In this document: piece by piece, positions 12,172-24,063 of the stretch
Position numbering within the stretch: the first letter of the stretch is position 1
Layout: every line of letters starts with the position of its first letter
NCBI GenBank assembly: GCA_030549335.1
Contig: CM060184.1
Location: 41,805,909 to 41,869,908, forward strand
Direction of reading: 5' to 3'
Length of the DNA: 64,000 nt
DNA from: Pontederia crassipes
Lineage: Eukaryota; Streptophyta; Magnoliopsida; Commelinales; Pontederiaceae
Translations under genes and position numbers: made by a program
Notes under the pieces: model-generated
What the model was told of the DNA's origin: nothing
Seen by the model: the letters and a program-made list of their open reading frames with translations, nothing else
Database searches by the model: none

Positions 12172-13743
12172 GTGATCTCCACATGATTTTCTGATCCACT
12201 TCTATCTTTAATCTCTAAGTTGAACTCCCGAAGCGACAGTATCCACCTGATCAGCCGTGGTTTGGAATCCATTTTTGAAAAGAGGTACTTCAGAGTAGAA
12301 TGATCGGTGTGGATAATGACCTTTGATCCTATTAAGTATGGCCTGAACTTCTCCATTGCAAAACTTACTACAATAGCTCTTTTCGTTTGTTGTGTAATTT
12401 TGCTGAGTTATATCCAGGATTTTGCTGGCGTAATAGATAACATGTATGACTTTATCTTTTTCCTAACCCAAGGCTGCTCCTACTGCGAAATCGCTAACAT
12501 GATGAATTTTTGAGATGAGACCAATCAGGGGATTGCATTATCGGTTTCCAGATGAGAGCTTGTTTGATCTTTTCAAAGGCTTGGATGCAATCTAGGCTCA
12601 TGATGAATTTTGCATCGTTGTGTAACAAATCTGTCAGTGGTTTGGCTATTTGGGGGAAGTTGTTAATGAACCTTCTGTAAGGGGTATTCACGGGACGGGT
12701 TGACTTGATCCATGACCCGACCTGACTAAATCTAGTTAGGTTGGGTCAAGGCCCTTTTGAGGGCCAAATCCGACCCAACCCGATCCGATTTGGGTTGGAT
12801 CGGGTCGGGTCGAGTTGGATGGTCGGATTACCCGACCACCCAATTTTCTTTTTTTCTTACTATTTTATATTTATTTTAAGGCATAAAATAAGTTTTCTAA
12901 CTATTTATATATTATTTTTGCATTTAAAATATTTTATTTCAATTCTTTAAAAAAATTTAAAGTAAATATATGCTTAAGTTTAAATAAAAAATAATAAAAT
13001 AATCGGGTCATCGGATCGGGTCGGGTCAACTCGAGTTGGAAAAATCCAATCCATACCCCACCCGACCAAAGGTCGGGTCGAGTTCTGGTCGACCCGACCA
13101 CCAACTCGACCCGACCCAAACTAGTTTGGGTCGGGTCGGGTCATTGGGTTCACGGGTCGACTCGACCCATTGAACACTCCTATATTTTGTAGAAGCATGC
13201 ATGTCCTAGAAAGCTTCGAACTCTTGTAACGTTAATGGGGGTGGCAGCTTCTCGATCACTTTTATCTTCGTAAGATCCACTTCAATGCCTCGTTGTGAAA
13301 TTACATGCCCCAGAACAACTCCTTGTTGTACCATAAAATGGCATTTTTCCCAATTCAAAGTCATTCTTCGCACCTCTCTAACACCTTATATAAATTTGTC
13401 AAACAACAATCAAAGGACGATGGATACAAAAGTCGTCCATGAATATCTCCATGATATTTTCTATAAAATTAGATAATATAAATATCATGCATCGTTGGAA
13501 GGTCGCAAGGGCGTTACGAAGGCCAAAAAGCATACGCCCGTATGCGAAGATGTTGTATGAGCAAGTGAACGTGGTCTTTTCCTGGTCACGAGGGTGTATG
13601 GGAATTTGAAAAAAATTAGAAAAGCCATCTAAGTAACAGAAGTGTGAATGCTTTGCTAGGCGTTCAAGCATTTGATCTATGAAGGGGAGGGGGAAATGGT
13701 CTTTCCTAGTTGCCTTGTTAAGCTTCCTAAAGTTCACACACAT
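12141..13743 (-). pseudogene. Athila reverse transcriptase and RNase H, split by an insertion
   Basis: The RT palm lies in 13399-13743: VNFRKLNKATRKDHFPLPF, then YLDGFSNFFQIPI, then IFMDDF as the catalytic YxDD-type motif (F in place of Y). Coding resumes left of the inserted foldback element (12680-13181) with YRRFINNFPQIAKPL in 12494-12691. The RNase H segment follows in 12141-12356 with [13 protein letters not shown] and [12 protein letters not shown]. In-frame stops separate these blocks. The domain order and wording match Ty3/gypsy Pol. It cannot make an active polymerase. Confidence 0.85.
12680..13181. mobile_element. hAT-like foldback MITE inserted in the Athila RT
   Basis: The ends are AGGGGTATTCA and, inverted, AGGAGTGTTCA. 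Both arms are packed with GGGTCGGGTC/GACCCGACCC words (12690-12835 and 13010-13170) around an AT-rich centre, so the strand can fold back. Removing it rejoins the RT frame across FY and RRFIN. The flanks CTTCTGTA and ATTTTGTA look like a diverged 8-bp target duplication, which fits the hAT superfamily. There is no transposase, so it is non-autonomous. Confidence 0.65.
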
Positions 13744-13938
13744 GCATCACCCTGTGGCAATGCATTGGGCTATGTTTTCTCCTTTATCATTTTTAACTAC
13801 GATCATCCCTCCCTTCTTTGGAACAACTTGAATGGGGTTCACGCATCTACTATCAGAGATAGCATAAATTAACCCTACATCTAATAGTTTCATAACCTCT
13901 TTTTTCACTACTTCCTGAATGATAGGATTTAGTCTTCT

Positions 13939-14542
13939 CTAAAATTTTCTAGTAGCTTTAGCATCGTCTTCTAAGCGAATCCTATGCATGCATAAGGCAG
14001 GACTAAAGCCTTTTATATCTTCCATAGTGTAGCCTATGACCTTCTTGTGCTTTCGCAAAATGTTCAATAAAGACTCAATCTGATCTTTTGTAAGAGCAGA
14101 ACTAACAATAACAGGATAAGTAGAGTTTGGTCCAAGAAATTCATACATGAGGGTAGAGGAGAGTGGTTTCATCTCTACCTATGGTATCTTCGACGAGTGT
14201 AGCTCGGTCAATTGGGACTTCGTCCTCATATCCACTATTTGGGGAGATCAGGTGTATTTCATCATTATTGAGTTCTGGGCTGTTGCTTTCTTCAATGTCT
14301 GCTTTCTTCTCGAGTATTGTCAACAACTCTTTACATTCCTTGGAAGTAGCAATGGCTAGCTCTTTCTCTTCAGTCAGACAATTTTGTAATGGGTCATCGA
14401 TCAACATGAGATTGAGCACTTCTTTTACAATCGAATCCACTATATTTTTTACTTCATTCACGTCTGTCAGGCTTGGGTGTTTCATTGCTCGGGTTAAATT
14501 AAATTCGATGGTCTCTTCACCGTGCTGAAAATATAATTTCAC
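13939..14542 (-). pseudogene. Athila pol linker between protease and RT
   Basis: Two overlapping minus-strand pieces (14141-14542 and 13939-14172) join by frameshift. They contain a VELKPLP-like start of RT (MKPLSSTLMYEFLG) and LTKDQIESLLNILRKHKKVIG, the conserved run before the RT fingers. The upstream part is acidic and variable, as in related elements. It is broken by indels. Confidence 0.7.
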
Positions 14543-14766
14543 ATCCCTGACATCGATTATAGCCCCAGCTATACCTAGGAATAACCTTCTTAAGATGAGT
14601 GGAGTATTTTATCTTCTTCCATGTCCAGTACAACAAAGTCAGCAAGTATAAAGAACTTTCCCACTCTGATTGGAATGTCTTCAATAATTTCTTGCGGATG
14701 CTTGATCAAGCAGTTGACAAGTTGAATGATCATATTGGTTGGCTTCATTTTTGCAGTCTCCAATTG

Positions 14767-15003
14767 CTAGCACATTGAAAGATATATCAAGCTCACACTT
14801 GATCTTAGATCACATAGGGCTCGAGTGACCTTCAAGTTTCCTATCTCACATGGGATTGAGAAACACCTAGGGTCCTTCAATTTCGACGGTAATTTGTTTA
14901 GAATAGCTGCACTTACTTCTGTCGTGAGAGCAATTATCACTTGAGAATCAATCTTTCTTTTTCTCGATAAGATCTCCTTTAGAAACCCGACATATGTTGG
15001 CAT
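14767..15003 (-). pseudogene. Athila protease remnant
   Basis: The aspartic protease of the element would process Gag-Pol. The segment reads LPSKLKDPRCFSIPCEIG and then ALCDLRSSVSLIYLS. The family active site is normally Asp-Leu-Gly-Ala; here the Gly and Ala positions are changed to Arg and Ser, and a stop follows, so it is inactive. This wording is the strongest clade marker for Athila in the window. Confidence 0.8.
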
Positions 15004-15099
15004 TTGTTAAATAGCTTCAACGAAAGGGATAATAATTTGTAGTTTCTTCAAGAACTCCATGAATTTCAGAAGTTGTTGATCGGTTTGATTATTAACTAG

Positions 15100-16729
15100 C
15101 ATTTGTGGAAAAGGCAAGTACTTAGGGTCAACTGGTTTTTCTTCTCTGTCTTTTTGCTTCAGTAGAGTCAGCTGCTTTCGAGGTCTTGACGCTTGAGTCG
15201 GCAGCTATCTCTTTTCCTTTTGAGGCTGGTTCCACTATCTCTATCGGTCGTTCAACTTCCATGGGTGATTCGGGACCTTTCTTTTTAGGCAATTGAGTTC
15301 CACTCCTCTGTGCTACAGTTTGGCAGTGCTCTCGAGGGTTATGTTTGGGTTGTCCCGGGAATCTACCCTGTGGTCGAGTGGTGGAAGCAGCTTGTTGAGT
15401 GATCTAGTTCTCTAGGATCTTGTTGTGGGTGACGAGACCTTCAACCTTTTCAAAGAGTTATTTGACATTATCGTTTTGAACCTCTTGCTGCTTGAGCATA
15501 TTCTGCATCATTTTTTTCTAGCGTAGCAATCCTTGAAGATTCTTGTGGGGCTGGCAAAGTCAACTGCTTTTGAGGAGGGGGTAGTTGCATTGTCGGGTTG
15601 GACTATTTGTTCAGGAACTAAAATGATTTCTATCTTTGTCTATGTTGTGCTTGATTTTGTGGTGGAAGACAATAGTTGTTCCCATTATAAGAGAAACTCG
15701 GATGATTCTAAGTTCTCATCCAAGACTATCTCGGGTTGACTTGGCTTTGGTTGGCTCCTGTTGCATTGGGAAAATAAGGAGCTACTGCATTGACTTCATC
15801 TTGCATCATGGTGTTCATGGTTTCTTCAGTTAACACCGAGCATTCAGAGCACATATGATCGGATGATTGGCAGATTGTGCACGTTGCTCCAAGAATTAAA
15901 TAAGGATTAGAAACTCCTAATTCCAAAACAAAAACATCGACTGATGGATTCACTTTTTGCATGGCCTTTTTTATGATTTCTTCGACTCGAAGTGTAATTG
16001 TGTCTCAATTGCCATTGGCTGAGACCGTTGGTTCTTTTGCTTTTGTCCTATTTTGCCTTGGTTGTTGAAGTCAGTTTCTAAAGTTCTGTGCGACTTTCTC
16101 TATCAGCTCATACCCTTCATTTGCATTCTTTGTCATGAATGTTCCTCTTGCTACAGAATCTAGGCATGCTTTGGATTCCATGGTTAAGCCACTATAGAAC
16201 GTCTATAATATGGTCCATTTTTAAAAACCATGATGTGGACATGACTTAATCATGATGGTGAAATGTTCCCAAGCTTCATGCAAGGGTTCCTTCTCATATT
16301 GGTAAAAGGAAGTAATTTTGTTCCTTATTTTGGCAATCTTTCCTAGTGGGAAGAACCTAGTGAGAAAAGTTGATACTAGGTGATCCCATGTCCGGATTGT
16401 GTTAGGTGCTACAGATCGTATCTACACTTTAGCCTTGTCTCTCAACGATAATGGAAACAGTCGGAGTCTCACTACATCAGTGATGATGTCGACGCATCTG
16501 AAGGCGATTGGTATCGCAAAAGTTCCAAGAAAGTGACCAAGTGTTGATTGGGGTCTTCATTCACCAACCGACCGAAAGCATTCTATCCCAACACTGAGAT
16601 GACGGCTGCATTGATCTGATAACAATTCACAACGATATTTGGCCTTTTGATTCCAGTCTCAATTCCCACAACTAATGGTGTACAGAATTCATGTAGGGGC
16701 TGTAGCGCGTTTGGGTCTTCGGCTTCCAT
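15100..16729 (-). pseudogene. Athila gag, broken
   Basis: Gag would form the virus-like particle that packages element RNA. The likely start is the ATG at 16729 (MEAEDPNALQPLHEF). An in-frame stop follows after about 50 codons, before NAFGRLVNEDPNQHL, the conserved start of the capsid region. A zinc knuckle remnant (CTICQSSDHMCSEC, 15840-15881) sits further downstream. Many indels lie between the blocks. Confidence 0.7.
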
Positions 16730-17109
16730 ATTTTGATTCAGATTTTTCCCCCTTGGTGAGCTAAATGTCTTCTAGCTCTACGTTTTCTCTATTGATTCCT
16801 GAGATTCTCGGGAATGAAGTTCGATCCTAAGCCTAGTTGAGAGATTTCTCCTTCAGAAATTTTTGCAAAGTGTCTTGACATAAAATTTGGTTAGTAAGTT
16901 AGTCAGGCAAAAGTTCAAAAACTAAGTCTCTAAAACAAAAGAAAAATCGCATAAAGAAAAGATGGCAACTACATAAGTTAATAAAAATGTAAAGCTAAGT
17001 ATAAAAAGTGTAAAAACATTTTAAACATATAAAACAATGTTTTTAGCACGTATAACCCGAGTGTATGAAAAAAAAACTATAAAAAATAATCGAGCAAGAA
17101 CACTAAGGC

Positions 17110-17127
17110 TCTCCGGTGACAGCGCAA
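17110..17127 (-). other. Primer-binding site, tRNA-Asp type
   Basis: On the minus strand this reads TTGCGCTGTCACCGGAGA, about five mismatches from the tRNA-Asp-complementary site used by Athila elements. It sits between the 5' LTR and gag, as expected. Confidence 0.65.
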
Positions 17128-17131
17128 AAAA

Positions 17132-19305
17132 AAATAGACTCGCATAAAGTGTGTATACAGAATGCCACGTAAAAGGGGGCGTAAGCCCCTAAGACACAAG
17201 TCTATCCCTTACTCTGGCGTATTACTTTTGAACACATAAAAAGATGTCGAATAAAGTTTTAAAATTTATAATATCTCTACACTATCAGAATGTGATCCGC
17301 AAGGTGTACAGTGAATCACTGTAGTGCTTGAGGTTCGATCCATAGGGAATAGTGTTTGCGAAATTTTCGAAAAGATCTTTGGAACAAAAATTGGCGAGTA
17401 AAAGCGATGCTAAAAGCAAGAGAAAGAAAGATAGCGAGATAAGATCAAAGAAGCTAATTGTTTTAGTTATTTTTGGGATTGTAAAAAGAAATGATACGGA
17501 GACTACGATTAATCCTAAAGAAGTGTAGGCAATCAATTAGAAACACATGCTGACTTAAAGTTCTTTAGTTCAGAGTGGCACGGGTAAAACGACTGAATGC
17601 CCATTCACGTGTGTATTTGGTCAATCCTGATGAGGAAGACACTCGACTCCACTGCCACACTTTCGTGTTGGTGGAAAGCTTGTGTCACACGTGAAAGGAG
17701 TTCATAAGATGGGTGCAATCATTGCTCTTGCGTACGATATTCCAAGATACAAATCGAGCTTTCTTTCTTTTTGGATTTGAGTTGTCTCGTGTCCACTGAG
17801 TATTGAGCATTCAAGAGAAATACACTTAAAGCAAGGCGGCTACAGTTGGCTCGCTCTTGTCTTAGTGGAATAGGGATGACCCTCTCGAGCTGAATGCAAG
17901 GAATTAGTATATCACCGAGACTGTTTAGATGATTTAAGGGAGAAGAAAAGATCGATTCAAAAAATACAATATAGGATTATTGGAAGTTCCTTAAAAGTAA
18001 CTCATTTGTTATCCGCTTTACTCGGGTCGCCGATTACAAATGAGGATAAGAGAATATTTCCTCTCAGGTAGAACTTTTCCAGAATCAAAAGGAATCATAG
18101 ATAGCAGTGACAAAGAATGAACACTCTTTGAATCCGTCTAGGATGATCCAAATCATCAATTCAATGCGATCATTTATTGCTAGAAAATCAGAATACGCAT
18201 AACCTTCTGAGGTCATGGATCAAAAAATGAACGACGTCTAAACCAAACCATGAAGAACAGTCATTGCTAACTCCACAAAAATCTGAATTACGAACCATCG
18301 CATGCCAAAGCTTGATTTCTCTCCGTTCAATCACGTAGAGTCTCTAATGTCCCTATGGTCGGGGGTGCAAGGTGAAAATGATTCAAGAACTCCCCTAGCT
18401 TACAACTGCGAGGAAAACAGGAAAACCACGCAGGGAATCGTCTTCACCAAAGCTTGATTTCTCTATGTTCGATCGAATAGAGCCTTTAACATCCCTATGG
18501 TCGGGGGTGCAAGATGAAAACAATTCACGAGCTAAAATATAAATAGAGATATGAAAAATAAAGAGTTATGCAATGAAACATGGATCAAACAAATATCATT
18601 AAAATTGTAAGCAAGCTCAACGTTCAATTCAGATCATGAAAAGCAACCACATGAAAGTGCGACTAAAGAACATAAATCCAAAACACATAAGGCACCTCCC
18701 GGCCTAAGTAGGGCTGATTAGTTACAGTTCACAGGGGGAACACACATTTCCTCACAAATCATCATTGGCATTATTCTTTCTCACTCTCAGTTTCTATCTT
18801 GATTGTCGAATGCACTCTCCCCTATCGCCCCCTTTTCGGCCTCATCCTCCTCCTTTTGTAGCTGTCCTCTATTCCTCTTGTCCACTCCTCTCTTTCGTCT
18901 AGTCTCTACCACCTGCATTCGGTCGTCCACAACTTTTCGGTGGTCCCCCCCGTCCAGGAAGTTAGTCCCCATTTGTGAAGGATGTTTGTTTTTTATTTCT
19001 TTGACCTTTTTTATCGCCTAGAAGCAGTTCTTCCTTCATTCGTGCAGAGAATAGTGTGTAGTGTATCGACCGCTCTACCTCATCCCTTGAAGCTCGTCAG
19101 CTTCCTGCAAATGACATTTACCCAAATGAGTTTTCAGGCTAACAAAAAGAAATAAAAGTGATACGTGAATAAGCATGGATGTGGAGAATGTTTGAAATGT
19201 ATTAATTGGCACCATGCATATGTTTATGCAAAGGAATAATCATGTCATAGGTGCTCTAGGCATGCAGAATAATAGTGAAAATATAGACCATAACTCTTCA
19301 CATCA
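17132..19305 (-). repeat. 5' LTR of the Athila element
   Basis: This is the right-hand partner of 4891-7006. In the element's orientation it begins TGATGTGAAGAG at 19305. It shares the same internal duplication (18307 and 18449 starts) and the same CCACAGGG/CCATAGGG-containing end block near 17340. The boundary next to the primer site is uncertain: similarity to the left LTR stops at about 17245, so 17132-17245 is either the LTR end lost on the left or leader sequence. Confidence 0.8.
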
Positions 19306-19947
19306 ACAGTATGTGTCACGAGCGTGACAACGTCGTCTTTTGGGCCATTTTCCAGCCCTTCTGTCATGGGTTTGACAAGGTTCATCACGGACGTGACAAA
19401 AGTCGTGGTTTCATCTATACAATGCGACTTTTCACAGATTTTGCTAGAAACTTTTGGAGAAAAATACATCAAATCTTAGTACGATTTAATCATGATTTAC
19501 ATATGACAAAGCATCATAAATCAGACTAAAAAATATAAAATATGCATACATCAAGATCTAGGATTTTTCCCCTAAAGCATATAAAAATTTCTAATTATGA
19601 ACTCTAACCCTTAAATCTAAGCATGATTCATAAGAAAACATCTTAGATCTCGTCAAATCTATAAAAGTCCTCATCAAATTCCTAATAGGAGCATGGTGTC
19701 CTATTGCTCTCAATCCAATCATTGAGAGAGGAGCGAGGATTCTTTTCTTTCTTCCCTTCTTCCTCTTCCTTTTCTTTCTCTTCCTCTTTGCTTCTCAAGA
19801 TCTCCTTCCTCAAGCTCTAGCAGTCAAGAGTTCAGATGGAGAAAAGAGGTAAACAAGGGAGTCATGTGTCTTTATATAGAGGAGGTTAGGGCTTTTAACC
19901 AATTAACTAATTTATCCCTGATTAAAAAAATCAAGGGTATTACACTT
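19306..19947 (-). repeat. Minus-strand Tekay/Del-like LTR, cut by the Athila element
   Basis: Read on the minus strand, it starts TGTAATACCCTTG at 19947, has a CTATATAAAG TATA box near 19869-19879 and then a purine-rich leader. This layout parallels the LTR at 1414-3438. It stops at the Athila LTR border at 19305, and its remaining part is not clearly found on the other side. Confidence 0.45.
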
Positions 19948-20859
19948 AGATCCGAAAGATATTATTTAATTGAATCTAGTTTAAACGTTTTATTTCTAAT
20001 TGTCAAGATTAAATAATAAGCTATCCTCTTAAGATGTTTATTTATGGAGTTGTACACTTCCAACATGATACTTGCTATGGTCCATGTTGAAACTATGGAC
20101 ATTTATGTGTTGTCCACCTATAAGAATGATATGACATGATCCATCTAAAGAACCACTAAAGACAAGACTCTAATGTTAAGAGATTAATTATTATTTCATT
20201 CTTAAAACTTTATTGTTTATAAGATTAAAGTGGTAATTAAGGATATTCTGATGTGGTAAGACCCATGCTATGCTTGGAAGGTAAAATGGAAATTGGTGTA
20301 GCAACATCCACATGTTTTGCTTCTATGACTAAGGTGTAATCTAAAATCCTACTAAAAGGGCTATATGTGATCAAAATTACAAACCATCCTCACATTATGA
20401 TGGTGAGGGCTAGTGATTAATTGATGTGAAGCTGAACCATGTGATACTTTAGGTTATGGTATTATTAATAAATATCAATTAAGGCAAGATCTTGAATAAA
20501 TGCACCCATAGTTATTTATAGTTTGACTTTTATTTATTATCTACATTTGTGTATTAATGATATTGTTGAGATGTAAATTCATTTCTGCCCCCACAGAAGT
20601 TCATTTTTGTGTGGATCATTTTGCTAAGTAGATTGAACGGTTCCAGAATTGAATGTTCGATCCCCAAAAGAAAAATGGCCACAACTTTCACTGGGTTTTC
20701 AAAACTCTTCCATCATTGGATCTTTCTATTTTTTACTATGATCAAATTAAGTGTAATTAATCCCAATTGATTTATCTCCATTGTGCGATCAGAATATGAC
20801 TCTTATTTTTTCACATTGCATAGCTATGAATCAAAGTTCCCTTTGGGACAAGATGAAAA
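19948..20859. other. Unassigned AT-rich stretch
   Basis: No gene or repeat end was recognised. It may include the 5' part of the diverged LTR that becomes recognisable from about 20860. Confidence 0.3.
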
Positions 20860-21928
20860 CCTAACTAATTAAAGATAAAAGTCAAGGTGTCCATGATATG
20901 AATTAATGAGAGTTCATTGCATAGCATTGTTCATCATATTGTTGGAACATAGTTTCTGACATGTCCTCGTAGTATAATTGTTCTTTATTGTGTGACGAAA
21001 AAGGATCTCACCCAAGGATGATGCATCATCCTTCCCCAAAGAGAGGGAACTTAACATGGTGTGCACAATCATAGGGTGTTCATGAAATACATGACATCTC
21101 ATTGCAACAAAGATGCAAATAAATGACATTGCCTAGAAACATGGTTAAGAAGTTGTACACAACTTCCATTACTCAAAGCAATGAAAAATAAAGTATTCAT
21201 AGAATTGTATTAATTCATTTAGCGATATGATTACCCATTGATCCAAATGTGAAGATCCTATCATTGAATGAGTTTTTATTATATTGATTTCTCATTTATT
21301 CAAAGCATTGAAAAGTGAAACATAAAGATTAAAGCATAGCATCGGTTCTTCGTCTCGTTGATAATTAAAGTATGACATTGATCCATTGATTTTCCAGTTC
21401 TTATATGATTCATTGCTACTATGTTCTCTCAATGATGAACTCAAACCTAAATGCTATTTTCATATTATTATCATGACTATCCAATTGATCGAATTATCCA
21501 TTAGTTTATTATTCTCCTATCATGTTGCGAAGCTCATGAGATATCGCTTCTCTTACACCGATCCTACAGATAAATAAAGCATGGAAGGGTGAGTCAAAGA
21601 AACAACATAACTAGTGATGATGAAGTGCACATGGGGTGGTCCTTGGCTATTTTTATTGTATCACATTTTCATTCATTTCCTTCATGAACTTTGGCATTGT
21701 AATAAAGCTGTAAGACCCTTTACCTTCAACACTTGATATTACTCGTATCGAAATACTATTAACCTTCCTTTTTCATTGGATGTTTTATTTAAGTCTTTTT
21801 CATTTATTATGTCTAGTCAAGAAATTAGTCAAAGTCATATTATTGATCAATATCATTGCATAGTCAATAGTGTTCCCGGGTTGGATTCTCAACACGTGGT
21901 GGGGTTCGATTTGAGGGCGTTATTTGTA
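20860..21928 (+). repeat. Diverged Tekay/Del-like LTR fragment
   Basis: It shares long blocks with 1830-2890, such as ATTAAAGATAAAAGT, GTGCACAATCA and the run of CATTGAT phrases. It ends GAGGGCGTTATTTGTA, an eroded version of the usual GGGCGTTACA end. The start is not identifiable. It has no internal domains. Confidence 0.5.
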
Positions 21929-22239
21929 CAAAAACAAATCAATAAATATGCTTTGAGTATCTATTGTATCCTTTTTTAGATTAATTAAGTTCATAGGCAA
22001 TGATCATAAAATGTATAATTAATGTAAAAGAAGAAAAATAATGCTCAACTTTTCAACTTTGTTATTCAAAATTTATCACTTAAACTCCCGATAGGCCACA
22101 ATTATCGCGAGCAAGCATATTAATGATGAGGAACGCTTTTTTGCTATGCTACTAATACTTGTACTTGCTGCCCAAGTCTGACTGAGGAAGAGTTAATTTT
22201 ATAAAAGATAAGGCCCGATGATTCAGTGGAAAAGCCCTA
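21929..22239. other. Non-coding stretch
   Basis: AT-rich; no gene, terminal repeat or tandem array was recognised. Confidence 0.3.
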
Positions 22240-23215
22240 GTATCTAGTGTTTTAAAATAGAACCAACCGAATCAATTGCAAAATAGATTGTTGTCAGATT
22301 TGGTTTGATAAAAAAAATATTTTGGTAAATAACTAGATGGAACTGAGTTGACCCGGTCAAAATCGGGTTGAAATCGAGAAATTGGTTTGACTTTTGTAAA
22401 AAATATTTAAAAATATTAGAAATAAGTAGAAAAATTGAGAAAAAAATAAAGTTGATTTTGGTGAGGATAAGTGAGAAGAGGAGAGAGGAGCTAAGCAGCC
22501 CACGAAGCACATCTGGGCTGTCGGATGACACCCTTATTTTTTTCTTTTTCGTGTCCGTTCGCCTCCTCCCTGCCTGCAGACATCCGACGGGCCTTTTTTT
22601 TATTTTTCGTGTCCATTCACCTCCTCCCCGCCCGCCTCCATCCATCCTCCCCGCCCGCCTTTGTCCGCTCCCTCTTCCCCATCGCCTCACCGGTCGTCGG
22701 TCGCCGCATTCTCGACCTCACCATCTTCGATTGTCTGTCGCCGTGATGCCACCTCCTCCTCTGCTTCGCCCTCGTCCTCCTCGACACCTCCAACACAGTG
22801 TTGCCGCCTCCTCCTCCACTTCACCCTCGCCCTAGCCCTCCTCGGCGACTCCAACACCGTCGTCATCGAGATCGATGCCGTCGTCGCCCTGTGCCATCGC
22901 CTCCTCCGCTTCGCCTTGCCCTCCTCGACACCTCCAACGCCATTGCCGCCTCTACTGCGCCGCTGCCTCCACTTTGCCCTCGCCCTCCCTCCAACGTCGA
23001 GATCGAGTGTTCGCCCGCTGCGCCGTAGCCGCCGCCTCCATTTCGCCCTCGCCCATCTCGATGTCCGCCTCCGACATTGCCACCTCCGCTCGATCTCGGC
23101 CATCCAAGACATCATCGACGATGAAGATTAAAATGTTAAAAAAATGCGCACTGTCGGATCTCATTCGACAGTGCGCGATAATCCTAAACAGCATGCTTAG
23201 CACAGGGCGGTAAGC
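22240..23215. repeat. GC-rich low-complexity island, probably inside a degenerate element
   Basis: The part at 22490-23115 is made of CCTCC, TCGCC and CGACACCTCC words in loose tandem order, giving long open frames on both strands with no domain (Pro/Ser/Arg-rich), so I do not call a gene. A CGTGTCC(G/A)TTC(G/A)CCTCCTCC block occurs twice (about 22550 and 22608). The 3' edge has a perfect hairpin at 23146-23176. The flanks are AT-rich. The whole may be one non-autonomous element, but no terminal repeats were found. Confidence 0.45.
23146..23176. other. Perfect 11-bp hairpin
   Basis: GCGCACTGTCG and CGACAGTGCGC are exact reverse complements separated by a 9-base loop. It lies at the 3' edge of the GC-rich island. 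The role is unknown. Confidence 0.85.
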
Positions 23216-24063
23216 AGCGCCTCTTTCCTCAAGTGAGAATATGAAATAGAGAAATAATTAATAAAATATATTTTAGGGGATGACTCTAGGCTAATAAATT
23301 TAAATTAAAATTTTAAAAATATGGTAATAAAAAATAAACAAAAGAGAAAATTATTCACAACATAAAATTTTATTATAAAATTGAAATTATTATAAATAAT
23401 GATATTGAAAACATAAAAATTATTCTTATGTGATTATTTAAAATTATGATTATTAACATTTTATTTATCTTTTCTATTTTTATTTGTATGATCTATTAAA
23501 AAATAAAAATAATATTATTTTATTAAACAATAGATTTAATCTATTAAATTATTCGAACATTCATTTAATTCATCTCGAGTCATATTTTAAAAACATTTTT
23601 TTGTGACCACCTCAGTATCCGAGAAGCGAAGTCGATCGTCTAACTCAGCGCGACGCTAACGATTTACGCATCATCACGAATCGAGTTCTCGACCCACCAT
23701 AATCTCGACTAACCTGATGTTGCCTCGGATAACATACTTGACTATGACAGATAAGACTCCAACGAGGATTTTTTGAACTCACCGTCGCCAAGACTCGAAC
23801 TCGACCCAACCCCCCTTGGTAAACATTGTTATTTTTCCCTATCGCTGAACTGGCCCAATAATCCACGAAAGCGGTTCCGCTTCCCATCCTTCAAAATCCC
23901 GCCTAAAATCCTTCAAGATATCTCTCCGCTCTCGCTTTCTCTCTCTCGCTCTTTGTTGTTCTAGTCCATGAACTAAGCCCTTGCCCCTTTGGTAAGTAAA
24001 GCTTTCGCCTAAACCCCTCAAGACATCTCTCTCCCCCTTCATCCTTTCGCCGCAGGTTTCGCC
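23216..24063. other. Upstream region of the HMGB-like gene
   Basis: 23216-23590 is very AT-rich; 23590-24063 is of mixed composition, ending in a CT-rich leader (CTCTCGCTTTCTCTCTCTCGC near 23930-23950) that would suit a plant promoter or 5' UTR. No clear TATA box was identified. Confidence 0.4.

Larger units (their letters stand above)
4891..19305 (-). mobile_element. Athila-clade Ty3/gypsy retrotransposon, degenerate, minus strand
   Basis: This element of about 14 kb runs right to left: 5' LTR (17.13-19.305 kb), tRNA-Asp-type primer site (17110-17127), gag, protease, RT, RNase H, integrase, a long 3' region, a purine primer tract (7009-7020) and a 3' LTR (to about 4891). Protease and integrase phrases match the Athila clade best. 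Every coding domain has stops or frameshifts, so it cannot move on its own. A hAT-like insertion breaks the RT/RNase H region. The left LTR seems to lack the outermost bases present on the right. No matching 5-bp target duplication was found. Confidence 0.85.

Noticed and set aside
22368..23213. Overlapping frames of 73-156 residues on both strands
   Set aside because: They follow from the lack of stops in CCTCC/TCGCC low-complexity DNA; no domain, start context or splice structure supports a gene.
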